A DNA stretch of 64,000 bases from Amycolatopsis pretoriensis (GTDB lineage: Bacteria > Actinomycetota > Actinomycetes > Mycobacteriales > Pseudonocardiaceae): positions 434,001 to 498,000 of the forward strand of contig NZ_FNUJ01000002.1 of NCBI RefSeq assembly GCF_900107925.1, written 5' to 3'. Positions 49,929-58,951 of this stretch are shown here, in pieces. The notes under the pieces were generated by a model that did no database searches, was not told the DNA's origin, and saw only the letters and a list, made by a program, of their open reading frames with translations. The translations under genes were made by a program, and so were the position numbers. How positions within the stretch are numbered: the stretch's first letter is position 1; every line of letters begins with the position of its first letter.

Positions 49929-52520
49929 ATGCCGACGATCTCGCCGCGCGAACGCGAGGTCCTGCTGGCCGTCGCGGACCGGCTGACCAACGCCGAGATC
50001 GCCGAGCGGCTCTACGTGTCGGTGCGGACCGTCGAGAGCCACGTGTCCGCGTTGCTGCGCAAGCTCGACGCCCGAGACCGGCGTGAGCTGGCCACGCGAG
50101 CCCCGGTTTCGGCGGCCGCGCCGGGGCCGGTGGTCGGCGCGCCGCGGCCGTTGACCAGCTTCGTCGGGCGGACGGCCGAGCGCGACGCCGTGGTGCGGCT
50201 GGTGGCCGAAAGCCGGGTGACGACGATCCTCGGGCCGGGCGGCGCCGGGAAGACGCGGCTGGCCGTGGTGGCGACCGAGGCGGCCGGCTTCCCGGCGACC
50301 TTCGTCAACCTCGTGCCGAGCCGGCCGGGTTCGGTGCTCGAGTCGGTGGCGGCCGGGCTCGGCGTCGTGCCGCGGCCGCAGCAGCCCTTGGCGGACGCCG
50401 TCGCCGGAGCGCTGACCGGCCGGGCGCTGCTGGTGCTGGACAACTGCGAGCACGTGGCCGACGACGTCGCCGCCGTGATCACCGCGCTGACCGCGGCGAA
50501 CCCGGAGCTGAGCGTGCTGACGACCAGCCGGGAACGGCTCGGCGTGCCCGGCGAGACGGTGCTGCAGCTCGGGCCGCTGGCCGGCGACGCGGTAACGCTG
50601 TTCACGGACCGGGCGAAAGCCGTGGACCCGGCGTTCGACGCCGACCCGGCGCAGGTCGCCGAGCTGTGCCGGGCGCTGGGCGGCTCGCCGCTGACGATCG
50701 AGCTGGCCGCGGCGCGGGTGGCGTCGCTGGGGATCGACGGGCTGCGAGCCGGCCTGGCCGACGACCCGTTGCGGGTGCTGGCCGCCGGCCGCGGGGAGGC
50801 GCGGCACCGGTCGCTGCGGTCGGTGCTGGAGTGGAGCCACCGCCTGCTGACCGAGGAGGAGAAGACGGTGCTGGCCCGGGTGTCCCGGTTCCGGCACGGC
50901 TTCGACCTGGACGGCGTGGCGGCGTTGTCCCCGGATCTGTCGGTCGGCGCGGTGTCCGACGTGCTCGGACGGTTGGTGGACAAGTCGCTGGTGACGGCGG
51001 CGTCGGGGCGGTGGACCCTCGCCGACGGAGTGGCCGGGTTCGCGCGTGAGCAGCTGGACGAGGTGGTGACGGAGCGGTACCGGGAGTGGGCGGCCCGGCG
51101 GGCGCGGGAGCTGGTCGGCCGGTTGGGCGGCGACTGGCGCGACGAGTTCGACCGGCTGGCCGATGACTTGCGGGCGTGTGCGGGAGCGGACCACGATTTG
51201 GCTGTCGATTTGGCGCGGCTGGCTTACGCGCGGGGGTTCGTGGCGGAAGCGGCGGTTCATTGGCGCACGGCGGCAAACTCGGCCCCGACGGCGGCGGTCG
51301 CGGCCGAGGATCTGGCGCGGGCGGGTAGTTGCGCGCATCTGCTCAGCCACGCGCGGGATCACTACGAGGTGCTGCTGGAGGCAGCCGAGCGCGCGGCCGG
51401 CGATTCCGCGAGCCGGGCGACCTGCCTCGCCTCCGCCGTCGTCCTCGCCGAACGGTTCCGGGGTGCCGGCTTCATCACCGATCCCGTCCCCGATGCCGAC
51501 CTCGACCGCATGCTCGCCGAAGCCACCGCCCTCGCCGCCGGCCACCCCGGCGCCCAAGCGCATGTCGCCGTTGCCAACGCCTGGCGGTCCGGCCCCGGCC
51601 CGCAAACCGTCACCATCGAAGCGGCCGATCTCGCCGTCGCCGCCGCGGCCCGGGATCCCCTGCTGCTCAGCGCCGCGCTCGATGCCCGGTGCACCGCCCA
51701 AGCCCTCGCCCGCCGGCCGGATCTGGCGCACCGCACCACCCGGGAACGCCTCGACCTCGTCACCGCCGCCGATCGCACCGATCCGCGCGCGGCTCTCGAA
51801 GTGCTCGACGCCTTCCGGTCCGCGATCACCTACGCCATCGCGACCGGCGCGCTCGCCGACGCGGCCCGGGTGAGCCGGCGCGCGGCCGGCGATCCGGCGC
51901 TGGCCGGCCACCCCTACTGGGGCGCCGGCGGTCTCGTCACCACCCTCGCGCTGACCGGCCGCTTCGCCGAAGCCCGCGAACTCGCCGAACGGATGTGGCA
52001 AGCCACCGACGGCACGCCGCGCAACGCCACCCTCGGCGTCCCGTTGCTGGCCGCGGCGCTGGCCGCCGGCCTGTCCGGCGACGAGTCCGACGGAAATCGC
52101 TGGCGGACGCGCGCCGCCGCCGTCGCGGGGGTGGCCACGCCCGCCGGGTCCGCCAACCTCGCACCGCTGGACGCCTTCGTGCGCGCCCGGGTCGCCTTGC
52201 ACACCGGGACCGGTCTCGCCGACGTGTTCCCCGACGTCAGCGCGGACTTCGCCCCCGGTCGCTTCGACGGGTACGCCGCCGGTCTGGCCGCCGAACTCGC
52301 CGTCGTCCTCGACCGGCCGGATGCCGACCGGCACCTCGTCCGCGCCGAACGCCACGCGGAACACAACCGCTGGACGGCAGCGGTCCTGACCCGCGCCCGG
52401 GCCCGTCGCACCGGGGACGCCGGGCTGTTCGAGGAGGCCGCGAACCAGTTCGCCGCCCTTGGCGCCGAGTTCGAAGCGAAGGCGAGCGTATCGCCCACCG
52501 GAACGAGCTATCCGAGATAA
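49929..52520 (+). CDS. large regulator: N-terminal LuxR HTH, NB-ARC ATPase, TPR-like C-terminus
   Basis: 863 aa. Residues 1-55 are a LuxR-type helix-turn-helix (SPREREVLLAVADRLTNAEIAERLYVSVRTVESHVSALLRKL). An AfsR/STAND ATPase follows with P-loop GPGGAGKTR (about 99-107), LLVLDNCEHV and TTSRERLGVPGE. The C-terminal 450 residues are alpha-helical, TPR-like. Relatives of the LAL type carry the LuxR domain at the C-terminus, so the order is reversed here. It starts 1 nt after a palindromic cluster and probably regulates the divergent cupin/DUF998 genes. Confidence 0.88.
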   Translation: MPTISPREREVLLAVADRLTNAEIAERLYVSVRTVESHVSALLRKLDARDRRELATRAPVSAAAPGPVVGAPRPLTSFVGRTAERDAVVRLVAESRVTTILGPGGAGKTRLAVVATEAAGFPATFVNLVPSRPGSVLESVAAGLGVVPRPQQPLADAVAGALTGRALLVLDNCEHVADDVAAVITALTAANPELSVLTTSRERLGVPGETVLQLGPLAGDAVTLFTDRAKAVDPAFDADPAQVAELCRALGGSPLTIELAAARVASLGIDGLRAGLADDPLRVLAAGRGEARHRSLRSVLEWSHRLLTEEEKTVLARVSRFRHGFDLDGVAALSPDLSVGAVSDVLGRLVDKSLVTAASGRWTLADGVAGFAREQLDEVVTERYREWAARRARELVGRLGGDWRDEFDRLADDLRACAGADHDLAVDLARLAYARGFVAEAAVHWRTAANSAPTAAVAAEDLARAGSCAHLLSHARDHYEVLLEAAERAAGDSASRATCLASAVVLAERFRGAGFITDPVPDADLDRMLAEATALAAGHPGAQAHVAVANAWRSGPGPQTVTIEAADLAVAAAARDPLLLSAALDARCTAQALARRPDLAHRTTRERLDLVTAADRTDPRAALEVLDAFRSAITYAIATGALADAARVSRRAAGDPALAGHPYWGAGGLVTTLALTGRFAEARELAERMWQATDGTPRNATLGVPLLAAALAAGLSGDESDGNRWRTRAAAVAGVATPAGSANLAPLDAFVRARVALHTGTGLADVFPDVSADFAPGRFDGYAAGLAAELAVVLDRPDADRHLVRAERHAEHNRWTAAVLTRARARRTGDAGLFEEAANQFAALGAEFEAKASVSPTGTSYPR

Positions 52521-52535
52521 CACGGTCAAGTGTTA
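52518..52535 (+). promoter_or_regulatory. inverted repeat upstream of the second IclR gene
   Basis: TAACAC (52518-52523) and GTGTTA (52530-52535) flank GGTCAA. TACGAT (52534-52539) downstream could be a -10 box, making the start near 52546 and translation at the TTG of 52586. Confidence 0.4.
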
Positions 52536-52551
52536 CGATGACCGCGAATTT

Positions 52552-52568
52552 GTTCCCGTCAGCGAAAC
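52552..52568 (+). promoter_or_regulatory. IclR-type operator shared with the importer operon
   Basis: GTTCCCGTCAGCGAAAC matches GTTCCGCTTAGCGAAAC at 62995-63011 at 14 of 17 positions (hand count). It lies 17 bp upstream of the regulator start. Confidence 0.6.
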
Positions 52569-52585
52569 GATTGAGGACCACGAGC

Positions 52586-53404
52586 TTGGCCGTCAACAGT
52601 ACCGCCGGGCGCAAGCCCGCCACGCCGTCGGACAACGCCGGCACCGAGGCCGCCGCCCGGGTGGCCGACGTGCTGCTGCTCTTCACCGGTGGCCCCCGGT
52701 ACCTGGGCGTCAGCACGATCAGCCGGGAACTCGACCTGTCCAAGGCCGTCGTCTACCGGATCCTGCAGTCGCTCGTTTCGCGCGAGGTGCTGGCCACCGA
52801 CCCCGGCGTCGCCGGTTACCGGCTCGGGCCCGCGGCCGTGGCGCTGGGGGCGAGCGCCCTGCGGCGGTTCGACGCCCGCGTCGCCGCCACGCCCGTCCTG
52901 CGCCGGCTGCGGGAGGAGACCGGGGAGACCACGACCCTGTCCGGCCTGGTCGGCGACGAACGCGTGTACCTCGACCAGTTCGAGAGCCCGCGCGAGATCA
53001 AGATGACCGTCGAGCTCGGCCGCCGGTTCCCGCTGCACGCCGGTTCGTCCGGCAAGGTGATCCTCGCGTCGCTGCCCGAAGACCGCCGGGAAGCCGTGCT
53101 GCACCGGGAACTCCCCGCCCTCACCGAGCACACGATCACCACCGCCGAACGGCTGCGCGAGGCCCTCGCCGAGGTGGCCCGCGACGGCGTCGCCGTGTCG
53201 CTCGGGGAACGGCAGCCCGGCGCGGGGTCCGTCGCCGCTCCCCTGTTCGGGCCGGACGGTGACGTGCACGGCTCGATCAGCATCTGCGGTCCGCAGTACC
53301 GCTTCACGCCCGAGGCCGTCGGCCGCTACCGCGATCTCGTGCGCGAGGCCGCGGCCGAGATCCGGCAGAGCTGGGCCTGGCTACAGGAGCCGGGCGGCCG
53401 GTGA
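52586..53404 (+). CDS. IclR family regulator of the hydantoinase/importer operon
   Basis: 272 aa from TTG 52586. GAGGA 8 nt upstream favours this start; the in-frame ATG at 52538 has no ribosome-binding site and lies inside the putative promoter. Winged helix: GVSTISRELDLSKAVVYRILQSLVSREVL; effector domain: GETTTLSGLVGDERVYLDQFESPREIKMTVELGRRFPLHAGSSGKVILA through GERQPGAGSVAAPLFGPDG. It is convergent with the nine-gene operon and shares an operator motif with its promoter. The ligand is unknown. Confidence 0.9.
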   Translation: MAVNSTAGRKPATPSDNAGTEAAARVADVLLLFTGGPRYLGVSTISRELDLSKAVVYRILQSLVSREVLATDPGVAGYRLGPAAVALGASALRRFDARVAATPVLRRLREETGETTTLSGLVGDERVYLDQFESPREIKMTVELGRRFPLHAGSSGKVILASLPEDRREAVLHRELPALTEHTITTAERLREALAEVARDGVAVSLGERQPGAGSVAAPLFGPDGDVHGSISICGPQYRFTPEAVGRYRDLVREAAAEIRQSWAWLQEPGGR

Positions 53405-53420
53405 GGCACCGGCCGCCCGG
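53390..53420. terminator. bidirectional terminator between IclR and hydantoinase genes
   Basis: A perfect 14-bp stem (CCGGGCGGCCGGTG, 53390-53403, with 53407-53420) closes an AGG loop. It overlaps the IclR stop codon and ends 4 nt before the convergent hydantoinase stop. Confidence 0.7.
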
Positions 53421-53423
53421 GCT

Positions 53424-54893
53424 TCACTTGCCGCGCTTGAGGTAGCGGCCCACCGGGTCGCCGGTGATCTTGCCGTCGGCGAACACGTGGTGGCCGCGCA
53501 CGAACGTGTCGGTCACCTTCGCCGTCATGTCGAAGCCCTCGAACGGCGTGTACTCCTGCGTCGACTCCGACTCCGCCGCCCGCACGGTCCACCGGACGTC
53601 CGGGTCGACCAGCGCGAAGTCGGCGTCGAAGCCCTCGGCGATCGTGCCCTTCTTGAGCAACCCGTAGCGGCGGGCCGGGTTCTGCGATGTCAGCTGCGCG
53701 ATCCGCTGCAGCGACAGCCCGCGCTTCGTGCCCTCGCCGACCAGCCCGGGCAGCAGGTACTCGGCACCCCCGAAGCCGGACTTCGCCAGGAAGACGTCGT
53801 CGCGATCCGAGCCGAACTTCAGCTCGTCGCGGCAGCACGCGTGGTCGCTGACCACCCAGTCGACCTCACCGGCGAGCACGTGCCGCCAGAGCGCCTCGAC
53901 GTCGTCGCGCTCGCGCAGCGGCGGGTTGACCTTGCCGCCGATGCCCGACGCTGTGTCCACATCGGCCAGCAGGTGCCCGATCGTCACCTCGCGCCGGAAG
54001 TCGATGTGCGGGAACGCCTTCGCCATCGTCAACGCGGCCGACAGCGCCTTCTCCGACGACAGGTGCAGCAGGTTGATGTTCGGCAGCCCGGTCTCGTGCG
54101 CCAGGTAGGACGCGATGGTGACGGCCAGGCCTTCGGAGTGCGGCGGCCGCGACGCGCTGTAGGCCCGCAGGCCGGACAGCGAGCCGTCCTGCTCGACCAG
54201 TTTCGTGTACGCCGTCATGATTTCCGCCGTCTCACAGTGCAGCGAGAGCGACAGGTGCGGCGCGTACTCGGTCAGGATCTCGCGCGCCTGCTGGACCCCG
54301 CGCATGACGAACTCGAAGTGCGCGATGTCGTAGCGCTCGTCCGGCGGGATCATCAGGAAGTCGCTCTGGCTGGTCGAGCGCCCGTGCAGGCCGTGACTGC
54401 CGTAGAACATGAAGATCTTGAACGACGTGACGCCGAATTCCTCGACCAGGTAAGGGATCTCGGAGATGTGCTGCGAGCTCATCGGCGCGAGGTGGAAGGC
54501 GTAGTCGACGTAGGCGTTGCCCTCCGACGCGCTGAGCACCTCCGGGAAGAAATCGCGGTAGCTGCCGCCCTTGTTCAGGTAGTACTGGCCGGTCCGCATG
54601 TACGTCAGCGACGTCGTGACGCCGCCCTGGGCGCTCGCGCGGCTTTCGGTCCGGGTGTCGGTGGCCAGCTCGTTGTAGATGCCCCAGTGCTGGTGCGCGT
54701 CGACCACGCCGGGGAAGGCGAGCAGGCCGCGGCCGTCGACGACCTGCGCGACGTCGTCGGCCGGCAGGTTCGGCGCCACGCGCGTGATCGTGCCGTCGTT
54801 GACGGCGATGTCCAGCAGTTCCGGCTCGGATCCGTCGGCGTCGTCGGGCCGGACGACCCGGACGTTCTTCACGAGCAGTTCCGTCGTTGCCAT
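53424..54893 (-). CDS. dihydropyrimidinase/hydantoinase-type cyclic amidohydrolase
   Basis: 489 aa. Metal site: DAHQHWG (His67, His69), carboxylatable Lys159 in VTSFKIFMFYG, His in LSLHCETAE and LLHLSSEKAL, and Asp in WVVSDHACC. The TIM barrel is preceded by the beta-sandwich start (LLVKNVRVVRPDD). It would open a cyclic amide ring (hydantoin, dihydropyrimidine or similar). It is last gene of the importer operon, 8 nt after the FAD protein. Specificity is unknown. Confidence 0.88.
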   Translation of the reverse strand: MATTELLVKNVRVVRPDDADGSEPELLDIAVNDGTITRVAPNLPADDVAQVVDGRGLLAFPGVVDAHQHWGIYNELATDTRTESRASAQGGVTTSLTYMRTGQYYLNKGGSYRDFFPEVLSASEGNAYVDYAFHLAPMSSQHISEIPYLVEEFGVTSFKIFMFYGSHGLHGRSTSQSDFLMIPPDERYDIAHFEFVMRGVQQAREILTEYAPHLSLSLHCETAEIMTAYTKLVEQDGSLSGLRAYSASRPPHSEGLAVTIASYLAHETGLPNINLLHLSSEKALSAALTMAKAFPHIDFRREVTIGHLLADVDTASGIGGKVNPPLRERDDVEALWRHVLAGEVDWVVSDHACCRDELKFGSDRDDVFLAKSGFGGAEYLLPGLVGEGTKRGLSLQRIAQLTSQNPARRYGLLKKGTIAEGFDADFALVDPDVRWTVRAAESESTQEYTPFEGFDMTAKVTDTFVRGHHVFADGKITGDPVGRYLKRGK

Positions 54894-54901
54894 TTCTCTC
54901 C

Positions 54902-56290
54902 TCAGCTTGCGGTGTTCGAGTTCAGGCGCCGGGCGACGTCGCCGGCGGCCAGGTAGGCCAGCCCGAAGGCGGGCAGGAGTCCGTTGCCGGGCAGGTAGCC
55001 GGCGGCGCCGTGGCCGGAGATGCTCGCCGCGGCGCCACCGGCGGCGTACAGCCCGGGGATCGGGCGGTCGTCGTGGTCGACGACGGCGGCGTGCTCGTCG
55101 ACCAGCAGGCCACCTTGGGTGTGGAACAGCGCGGGCACCACGCGTACCGCGGCGAGCCGGCCGGAGAGCGCGCGTTCCCAGTGGGTGCGGCCGTGTTCGT
55201 CGGCTTGTGAGCCGCGCGCGATCGCCTGGGTGGTGGCGAGTTCGGCTTCGAGGGCGGCCGCCGGGAGGCCGGTGGCGGCCGCGAGCCCGGCGGCGTCGTC
55301 GGCCCAGACCAGTGCACCGGCCGACACGACGTCCCGGAAGTCCTGGAACGGCTGGCACTGCTCGAAGATCGTCTCGTCGAGGACGATCCAGCCGGTCGAA
55401 CCGGGCCGCGCGGCCAGCTCGGCGGCGTACTCGGAGTAGCCGCGGGTCTCGTTGCCGAAGCGGCGGCCTTCGAGGTCGACGAGGAACGCGCCGTGGATGA
55501 TCGTCGCCCAGCCGACGAGCGTGCCGGCGCTCGCGGACACCGCGCCGTGGCCTTGGTAGGCGTCGAGGAACCCGGTGGCGGCGCCGAGTTTCTCGCCGAT
55601 GCGCAACGCGTCACCAAGTGACTGGTCACTCCCCTGGTACAGCGCCTGGGAGATTTCCGGCAGGTGCTTCGCGACCAGGTCGGCGTCGGCGCCGAAACCG
55701 TTGGTGGCCAGCAGGACCGCGCGAGTGGGGATCTCTTCCTCGGTGCCGTCGGGGTACCGGACCACGGCCGCGCGCACACCGTCCACAGTGTCCTCTTCGG
55801 ACAACACGTCGATCAGCCGGGCGGGCGCGAGCAGCTCGATGTTCTCGTGCTCGGCCACGCGCCGGGCGAGGTGGTCGACGACGCCGGAGCCGTGCCGGCC
55901 CGGGATCGTGTGGCACCGGAGCACGGAGTGGCCGGGGTAGTTGAAGTCGGTGACCAGCGACAACGGCAGCCCGGCCGAGTCCGCGAGCCACTCGACGAGC
56001 GGCGCGCTGACCTCGGCCAGGGTGCGGGCCAGGCGCGGGTCGGCCTGCCCCCGCGTCTTGGCCATGATGTCGGCGACGAACCGCTCGGGCGAGTCGTCGA
56101 CGCCCTCGTCGCGCTGCCAGCGGGAGCCGGCGCCGGGGAACATCGCCGTGGACATCGACGTGTTGTTGCCGCGCCGGAAGTGCTCGCTCGCCTCGACGAC
56201 CAGGACGCTCAGTCCCAGTTCGGCCGCGCGCAGGGCACCGGCGAGCCCGCCGCCCGCACCGGCGACGACCAGATCGGGTCCGTCGGTCAC
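54902..56290 (-). CDS. FAD-dependent reductase, fumarate reductase/ketosteroid dehydrogenase-like
   Basis: 462 aa. FAD motif VVAGAGGGLAGALRAAELG (8-26) with VVEASEHFRRGNN (typical SxxxxGG variation), then RAVLLATNGFG and the C-terminal GLYAAGGAAASISGHGAAGYLPGNGLLPAFGLAYLAG-type FAD-closing motif. The family adds or removes hydrogens at activated C=C bonds. It overlaps the racemase gene by 4 nt and is co-transcribed with it. Confidence 0.88.
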   Translation of the reverse strand: MTDGPDLVVAGAGGGLAGALRAAELGLSVLVVEASEHFRRGNNTSMSTAMFPGAGSRWQRDEGVDDSPERFVADIMAKTRGQADPRLARTLAEVSAPLVEWLADSAGLPLSLVTDFNYPGHSVLRCHTIPGRHGSGVVDHLARRVAEHENIELLAPARLIDVLSEEDTVDGVRAAVVRYPDGTEEEIPTRAVLLATNGFGADADLVAKHLPEISQALYQGSDQSLGDALRIGEKLGAATGFLDAYQGHGAVSASAGTLVGWATIIHGAFLVDLEGRRFGNETRGYSEYAAELAARPGSTGWIVLDETIFEQCQPFQDFRDVVSAGALVWADDAAGLAAATGLPAAALEAELATTQAIARGSQADEHGRTHWERALSGRLAAVRVVPALFHTQGGLLVDEHAAVVDHDDRPIPGLYAAGGAAASISGHGAAGYLPGNGLLPAFGLAYLAAGDVARRLNSNTAS

Positions 56291-56919
56291 CGCTCCTCCA
56301 CAGCCAGCAGCCGCAAGGCCAGTTCGGTCGGGTCGACGATGCGCGCGGGCAGGTCGGCGGGCTCGACGTCGACGGCCGAGCAGCCGTTGAGCACCGCCGT
56401 GGCACCCGACGCGGCCAGCTCGCCGACGGCCGTGCCCAGCGCCGCGTTCCAGGTCTCCGTCTCGGCGATCGCGGAGAACGGCAGGTCCAGCACGCGGACG
56501 CCGACGAAGTACTCGGTCAGCCGGTAGGCGGCGATGCGCTTGGCGAACTCCTCGGCGATGGCGTCGTTGCGCACGACCGCGCCGAACCGGACACCTTTCG
56601 CGGCGAGGTAGCCGGCCGAGAGCTTGAGCAGGCCGTGCACCGGCAACGAAGGTTCGGCGACGGCGTCGGGGACGGACGGGTCCAGCACGCAGTCCGGGAA
56701 GGCCAGGTCCCAGCCGTCACCGGCGGCGGCGAGGGCTGCGGCGACCTCGCGCTCGGACGCGCGCACGGACTCGCCGGTGTCAAGGGTCTTCGGGGCGGCC
56801 GGGCCGACATCGCGCAGTGCGATGGTCAAGCCGGGCGGGGCGAGCCGGTCGTAGCGCTCCTGCCGCCGCCGGATTTCCTCGGGCGGCAGGTGGATGGGCG
56901 TCACCGCGAGGGCACGCAT
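56287..56919 (-). CDS. Asp/Glu/hydantoin racemase family protein
   Basis: 210 aa. Two catalytic cysteines expected of the family are Cys77 in FPDCVLDP and Cys180 in LNGCSAVD. Between them lies GLLKLSAGYLAAKGVRFGAVVRNDA, the usual binding-site region. Relatives racemise hydantoins or aspartate/glutamate or isomerise maleate. It shares one base with the PrpD stop (TGATG), so it is tightly coupled. Together with the hydantoinase it hints at 5-substituted hydantoin or cyclic imide use. Confidence 0.85.
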   Translation of the reverse strand: MRALAVTPIHLPPEEIRRRQERYDRLAPPGLTIALRDVGPAAPKTLDTGESVRASEREVAAALAAAGDGWDLAFPDCVLDPSVPDAVAEPSLPVHGLLKLSAGYLAAKGVRFGAVVRNDAIAEEFAKRIAAYRLTEYFVGVRVLDLPFSAIAETETWNAALGTAVGELAASGATAVLNGCSAVDVEPADLPARIVDPTELALRLLAVEER

Positions 56920-58253
56920 CAGTTCGGCTCCTTCTCTTCGGTTCCGGCCAGCTCGCGCAGCGCGGCGCCGACGCGGGGCAGGCTCGCCAGGTCGCGGGCC
57001 AGCGCCGCGGCGCGGTCCACGAACGGCTTGGGCAGCCACTTCCCGAGCAGGCCGGCCACGTCCGGCTCGGTCAGCGGGTGGTGGTCGGCGTCGCCGACCG
57101 GGTTGGGTACCTCGCGGACCAGCGACGTGCCGTCGTCGAACGCGATCGTCACGCGGGCCGCGCGCTCGGCCGGCAGGCGCGTCGTGAGGTCCGGGGCCTC
57201 GACCAGCCGTACGCGGCTCGCCAGCGCCCGCACACCGGCGTCGTCGAGCGGGCTCTCCGGGCCGATCTCGCCGGACCGGGCGGCGGTCGCCACCACGAAC
57301 GGTGTCGAGAACATCGCCGAGAGCCGGTTGGACCAGTCCACGGAGGACAGTCCGGCGCCCAGGACGTGGCTCTCCACCAGGATGGTCGTGATGCCCTCGG
57401 CCCGGAACCCCGGGTGGGACCGGAGCTCGAGGACCGCGTCGGCGGCCGGGTGGGTGAAGGAGCAGGACGCGTGCCGCTTGAAGTAGCCGCGCGTGATGTC
57501 CCAGCGGGTGCCCAGCTCCGCGGTCAGCTGCCCGGCGTCCAGCGAACCCAGCAGCGTGCCGAGGGAGAGCGCGGCCGTGCCGGTGTTGCGGGCCATCCCG
57601 GCCGCCGCCATCCGGGCGGCGGCCAGTCCCGACGTCGCCGACGCGCCCAGCCACGCGTTGCGCACCGGGTTGCCCTGGGTCGCCGAGTCGAAGTGCCCCG
57701 CGATCACCAGGCCGGCCGCGGTGTCGATGGCGGCCGCGGTCGCCCCGGGCGGGAGACCCAGCAGCCGCGCGCAGCCCGCCGCCGCGCCGGGGACGCCCCA
57801 GCTGCCGTGCGGGTGCGCGCCCGGACGCAGGGTGGTCGCGCGGCCGAACCGCGCCGCGACCTCGTAGGCGGCCAGCAGCGCCGCCGCGGTGTCCGCACCC
57901 GTGCTGTCCAGCTCGGCGGCCAGCGCCAGCACCGCCGGGAAGCCGTGCGCGGCGGGGTGGCCCTTGGCGTACTTGTGGCCCTCGTCCAGCTCCAGCGAAA
58001 CCAGAGCGACGCCGTTGAGCCACGCCGCCGCGTCGGTCGTCACGCAGCGCCCGCCACCGATCAGCGGCGCCGGACCGGCGGGCGCGCGCCAGGCCTCGGC
58101 CAGGGAACGCTGCTCCGGCAGCGAAGCACCCAAAGCCGTGACGCCGACGACGTCGAACAGCACGAGGGAAAGCCGGTCCGCCACCCCGTCCGGGACGTCC
58201 AGTTCGGCCACCCAGGCACCGAGGTCCGCGGTAGCGGCTTGTTCGCGGTTCAC
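56919..58253 (-). CDS. MmgE/PrpD family protein
   Basis: 444 aa from GTG 58253, overlapping the ATPase stop by 4 nt. The helical MmgE/PrpD N-terminal domain contains LVLFDVVGVTALG, SLELDEGHKYAKGHPAAHGFPAVLALAAE, HGSWGVPGAAAGCARLLGL and KRHASCSFTHPAADAVLEL, typical family landmarks. Members include 2-methylcitrate dehydratase, aconitate decarboxylase and iminodisuccinate epimerase. In this operon it may act on a dicarboxylic or imino acid intermediate (inference). Confidence 0.88.
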   Translation of the reverse strand: MNREQAATADLGAWVAELDVPDGVADRLSLVLFDVVGVTALGASLPEQRSLAEAWRAPAGPAPLIGGGRCVTTDAAAWLNGVALVSLELDEGHKYAKGHPAAHGFPAVLALAAELDSTGADTAAALLAAYEVAARFGRATTLRPGAHPHGSWGVPGAAAGCARLLGLPPGATAAAIDTAAGLVIAGHFDSATQGNPVRNAWLGASATSGLAAARMAAAGMARNTGTAALSLGTLLGSLDAGQLTAELGTRWDITRGYFKRHASCSFTHPAADAVLELRSHPGFRAEGITTILVESHVLGAGLSSVDWSNRLSAMFSTPFVVATAARSGEIGPESPLDDAGVRALASRVRLVEAPDLTTRLPAERAARVTIAFDDGTSLVREVPNPVGDADHHPLTEPDVAGLLGKWLPKPFVDRAAALARDLASLPRVGAALRELAGTEEKEPN

Positions 58254-58951
58254 AGTCCCAAGTACGCCTTCCTGACGCGCTGGTCGCCGGCGAGCTCGGC
58301 GCCCGTGCCCTGCAGGACCGTCGACCCGCTCTCCAGCACGTACGCCCGGTCGGCGATGGCCAGCGCCTGTTTCGCGTTCTGCTCGACCAGCAGCACCGCC
58401 ACGCCGTTGTCCCGGATGCGCTGGACCGCTTCCAGCACCGTCCAGGTCAGTTTCGGCGAAAGCCCGGTCGACGGCTCGTCGAGCATCAGCAGCCGCGGCC
58501 CGGCCATCAGCGCGCGGGCGATGGCGAGCATCTGCTGCTGGCCGCCGCTGAACGTCTGGGCGAGCTGGCCCCGGCGCTCGGCGAGCACCGGGAACAGCGC
58601 GTAGACCTCGTCCAAGGACGCCGCGGCCTGCGTGGGCGTGCGGGTCCACGCGCCCATCCGCAGGTTCTCCTCGACCGTGAGCGTGCCGAACAGCGCCCGG
58701 TCCTCGGGGACGTGCACCAAGCCGTCGCGCACCAGCTGGTCCGGGCGGCGGCCGGCGGTCGGCGTGCCGTCCAGGGTGACGCGGCCCGACGACGGCTTGA
58801 GCTGGCCGCAGATGCTGCGCAGCGTCGTGGTCTTGCCGGCCCCGTTGGCGCCGACCAGCGCGACGATCTCGCCGGCGTCGAGGTGCAGGTCGACGTCGTG
58901 CAGGATCCGCATCCGCCCGTACCCGGCGCACACCTTCTCAAGCGTCAGCAT
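58250..58951 (-). CDS. branched-chain-type ABC importer, LivF-like ATPase
   Basis: 233 aa. Walker A GANGAGKT, Q-loop near CGQLKPSSG, signature FSGGQQQMLAIARAL, Walker B LLMLDEPSTGLSPKL and switch VEQN. ATG 58951 (MLTLEKVCAGYG) is preferred over GTG 58966; it overlaps the LivG-like gene by 14 nt. It pairs with the LivG-like ATPase. Confidence 0.92.
   Translation of the reverse strand: MLTLEKVCAGYGRMRILHDVDLHLDAGEIVALVGANGAGKTTTLRSICGQLKPSSGRVTLDGTPTAGRRPDQLVRDGLVHVPEDRALFGTLTVEENLRMGAWTRTPTQAAASLDEVYALFPVLAERRGQLAQTFSGGQQQMLAIARALMAGPRLLMLDEPSTGLSPKLTWTVLEAVQRIRDNGVAVLLVEQNAKQALAIADRAYVLESGSTVLQGTGAELAGDQRVRKAYLGL

Noticed and set aside
52538..52585. ATG start 16 codons upstream for the second IclR gene
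   Set aside because: No ribosome-binding site and it lies inside the putative promoter; TTG 52586 has GAGGA at the right distance.
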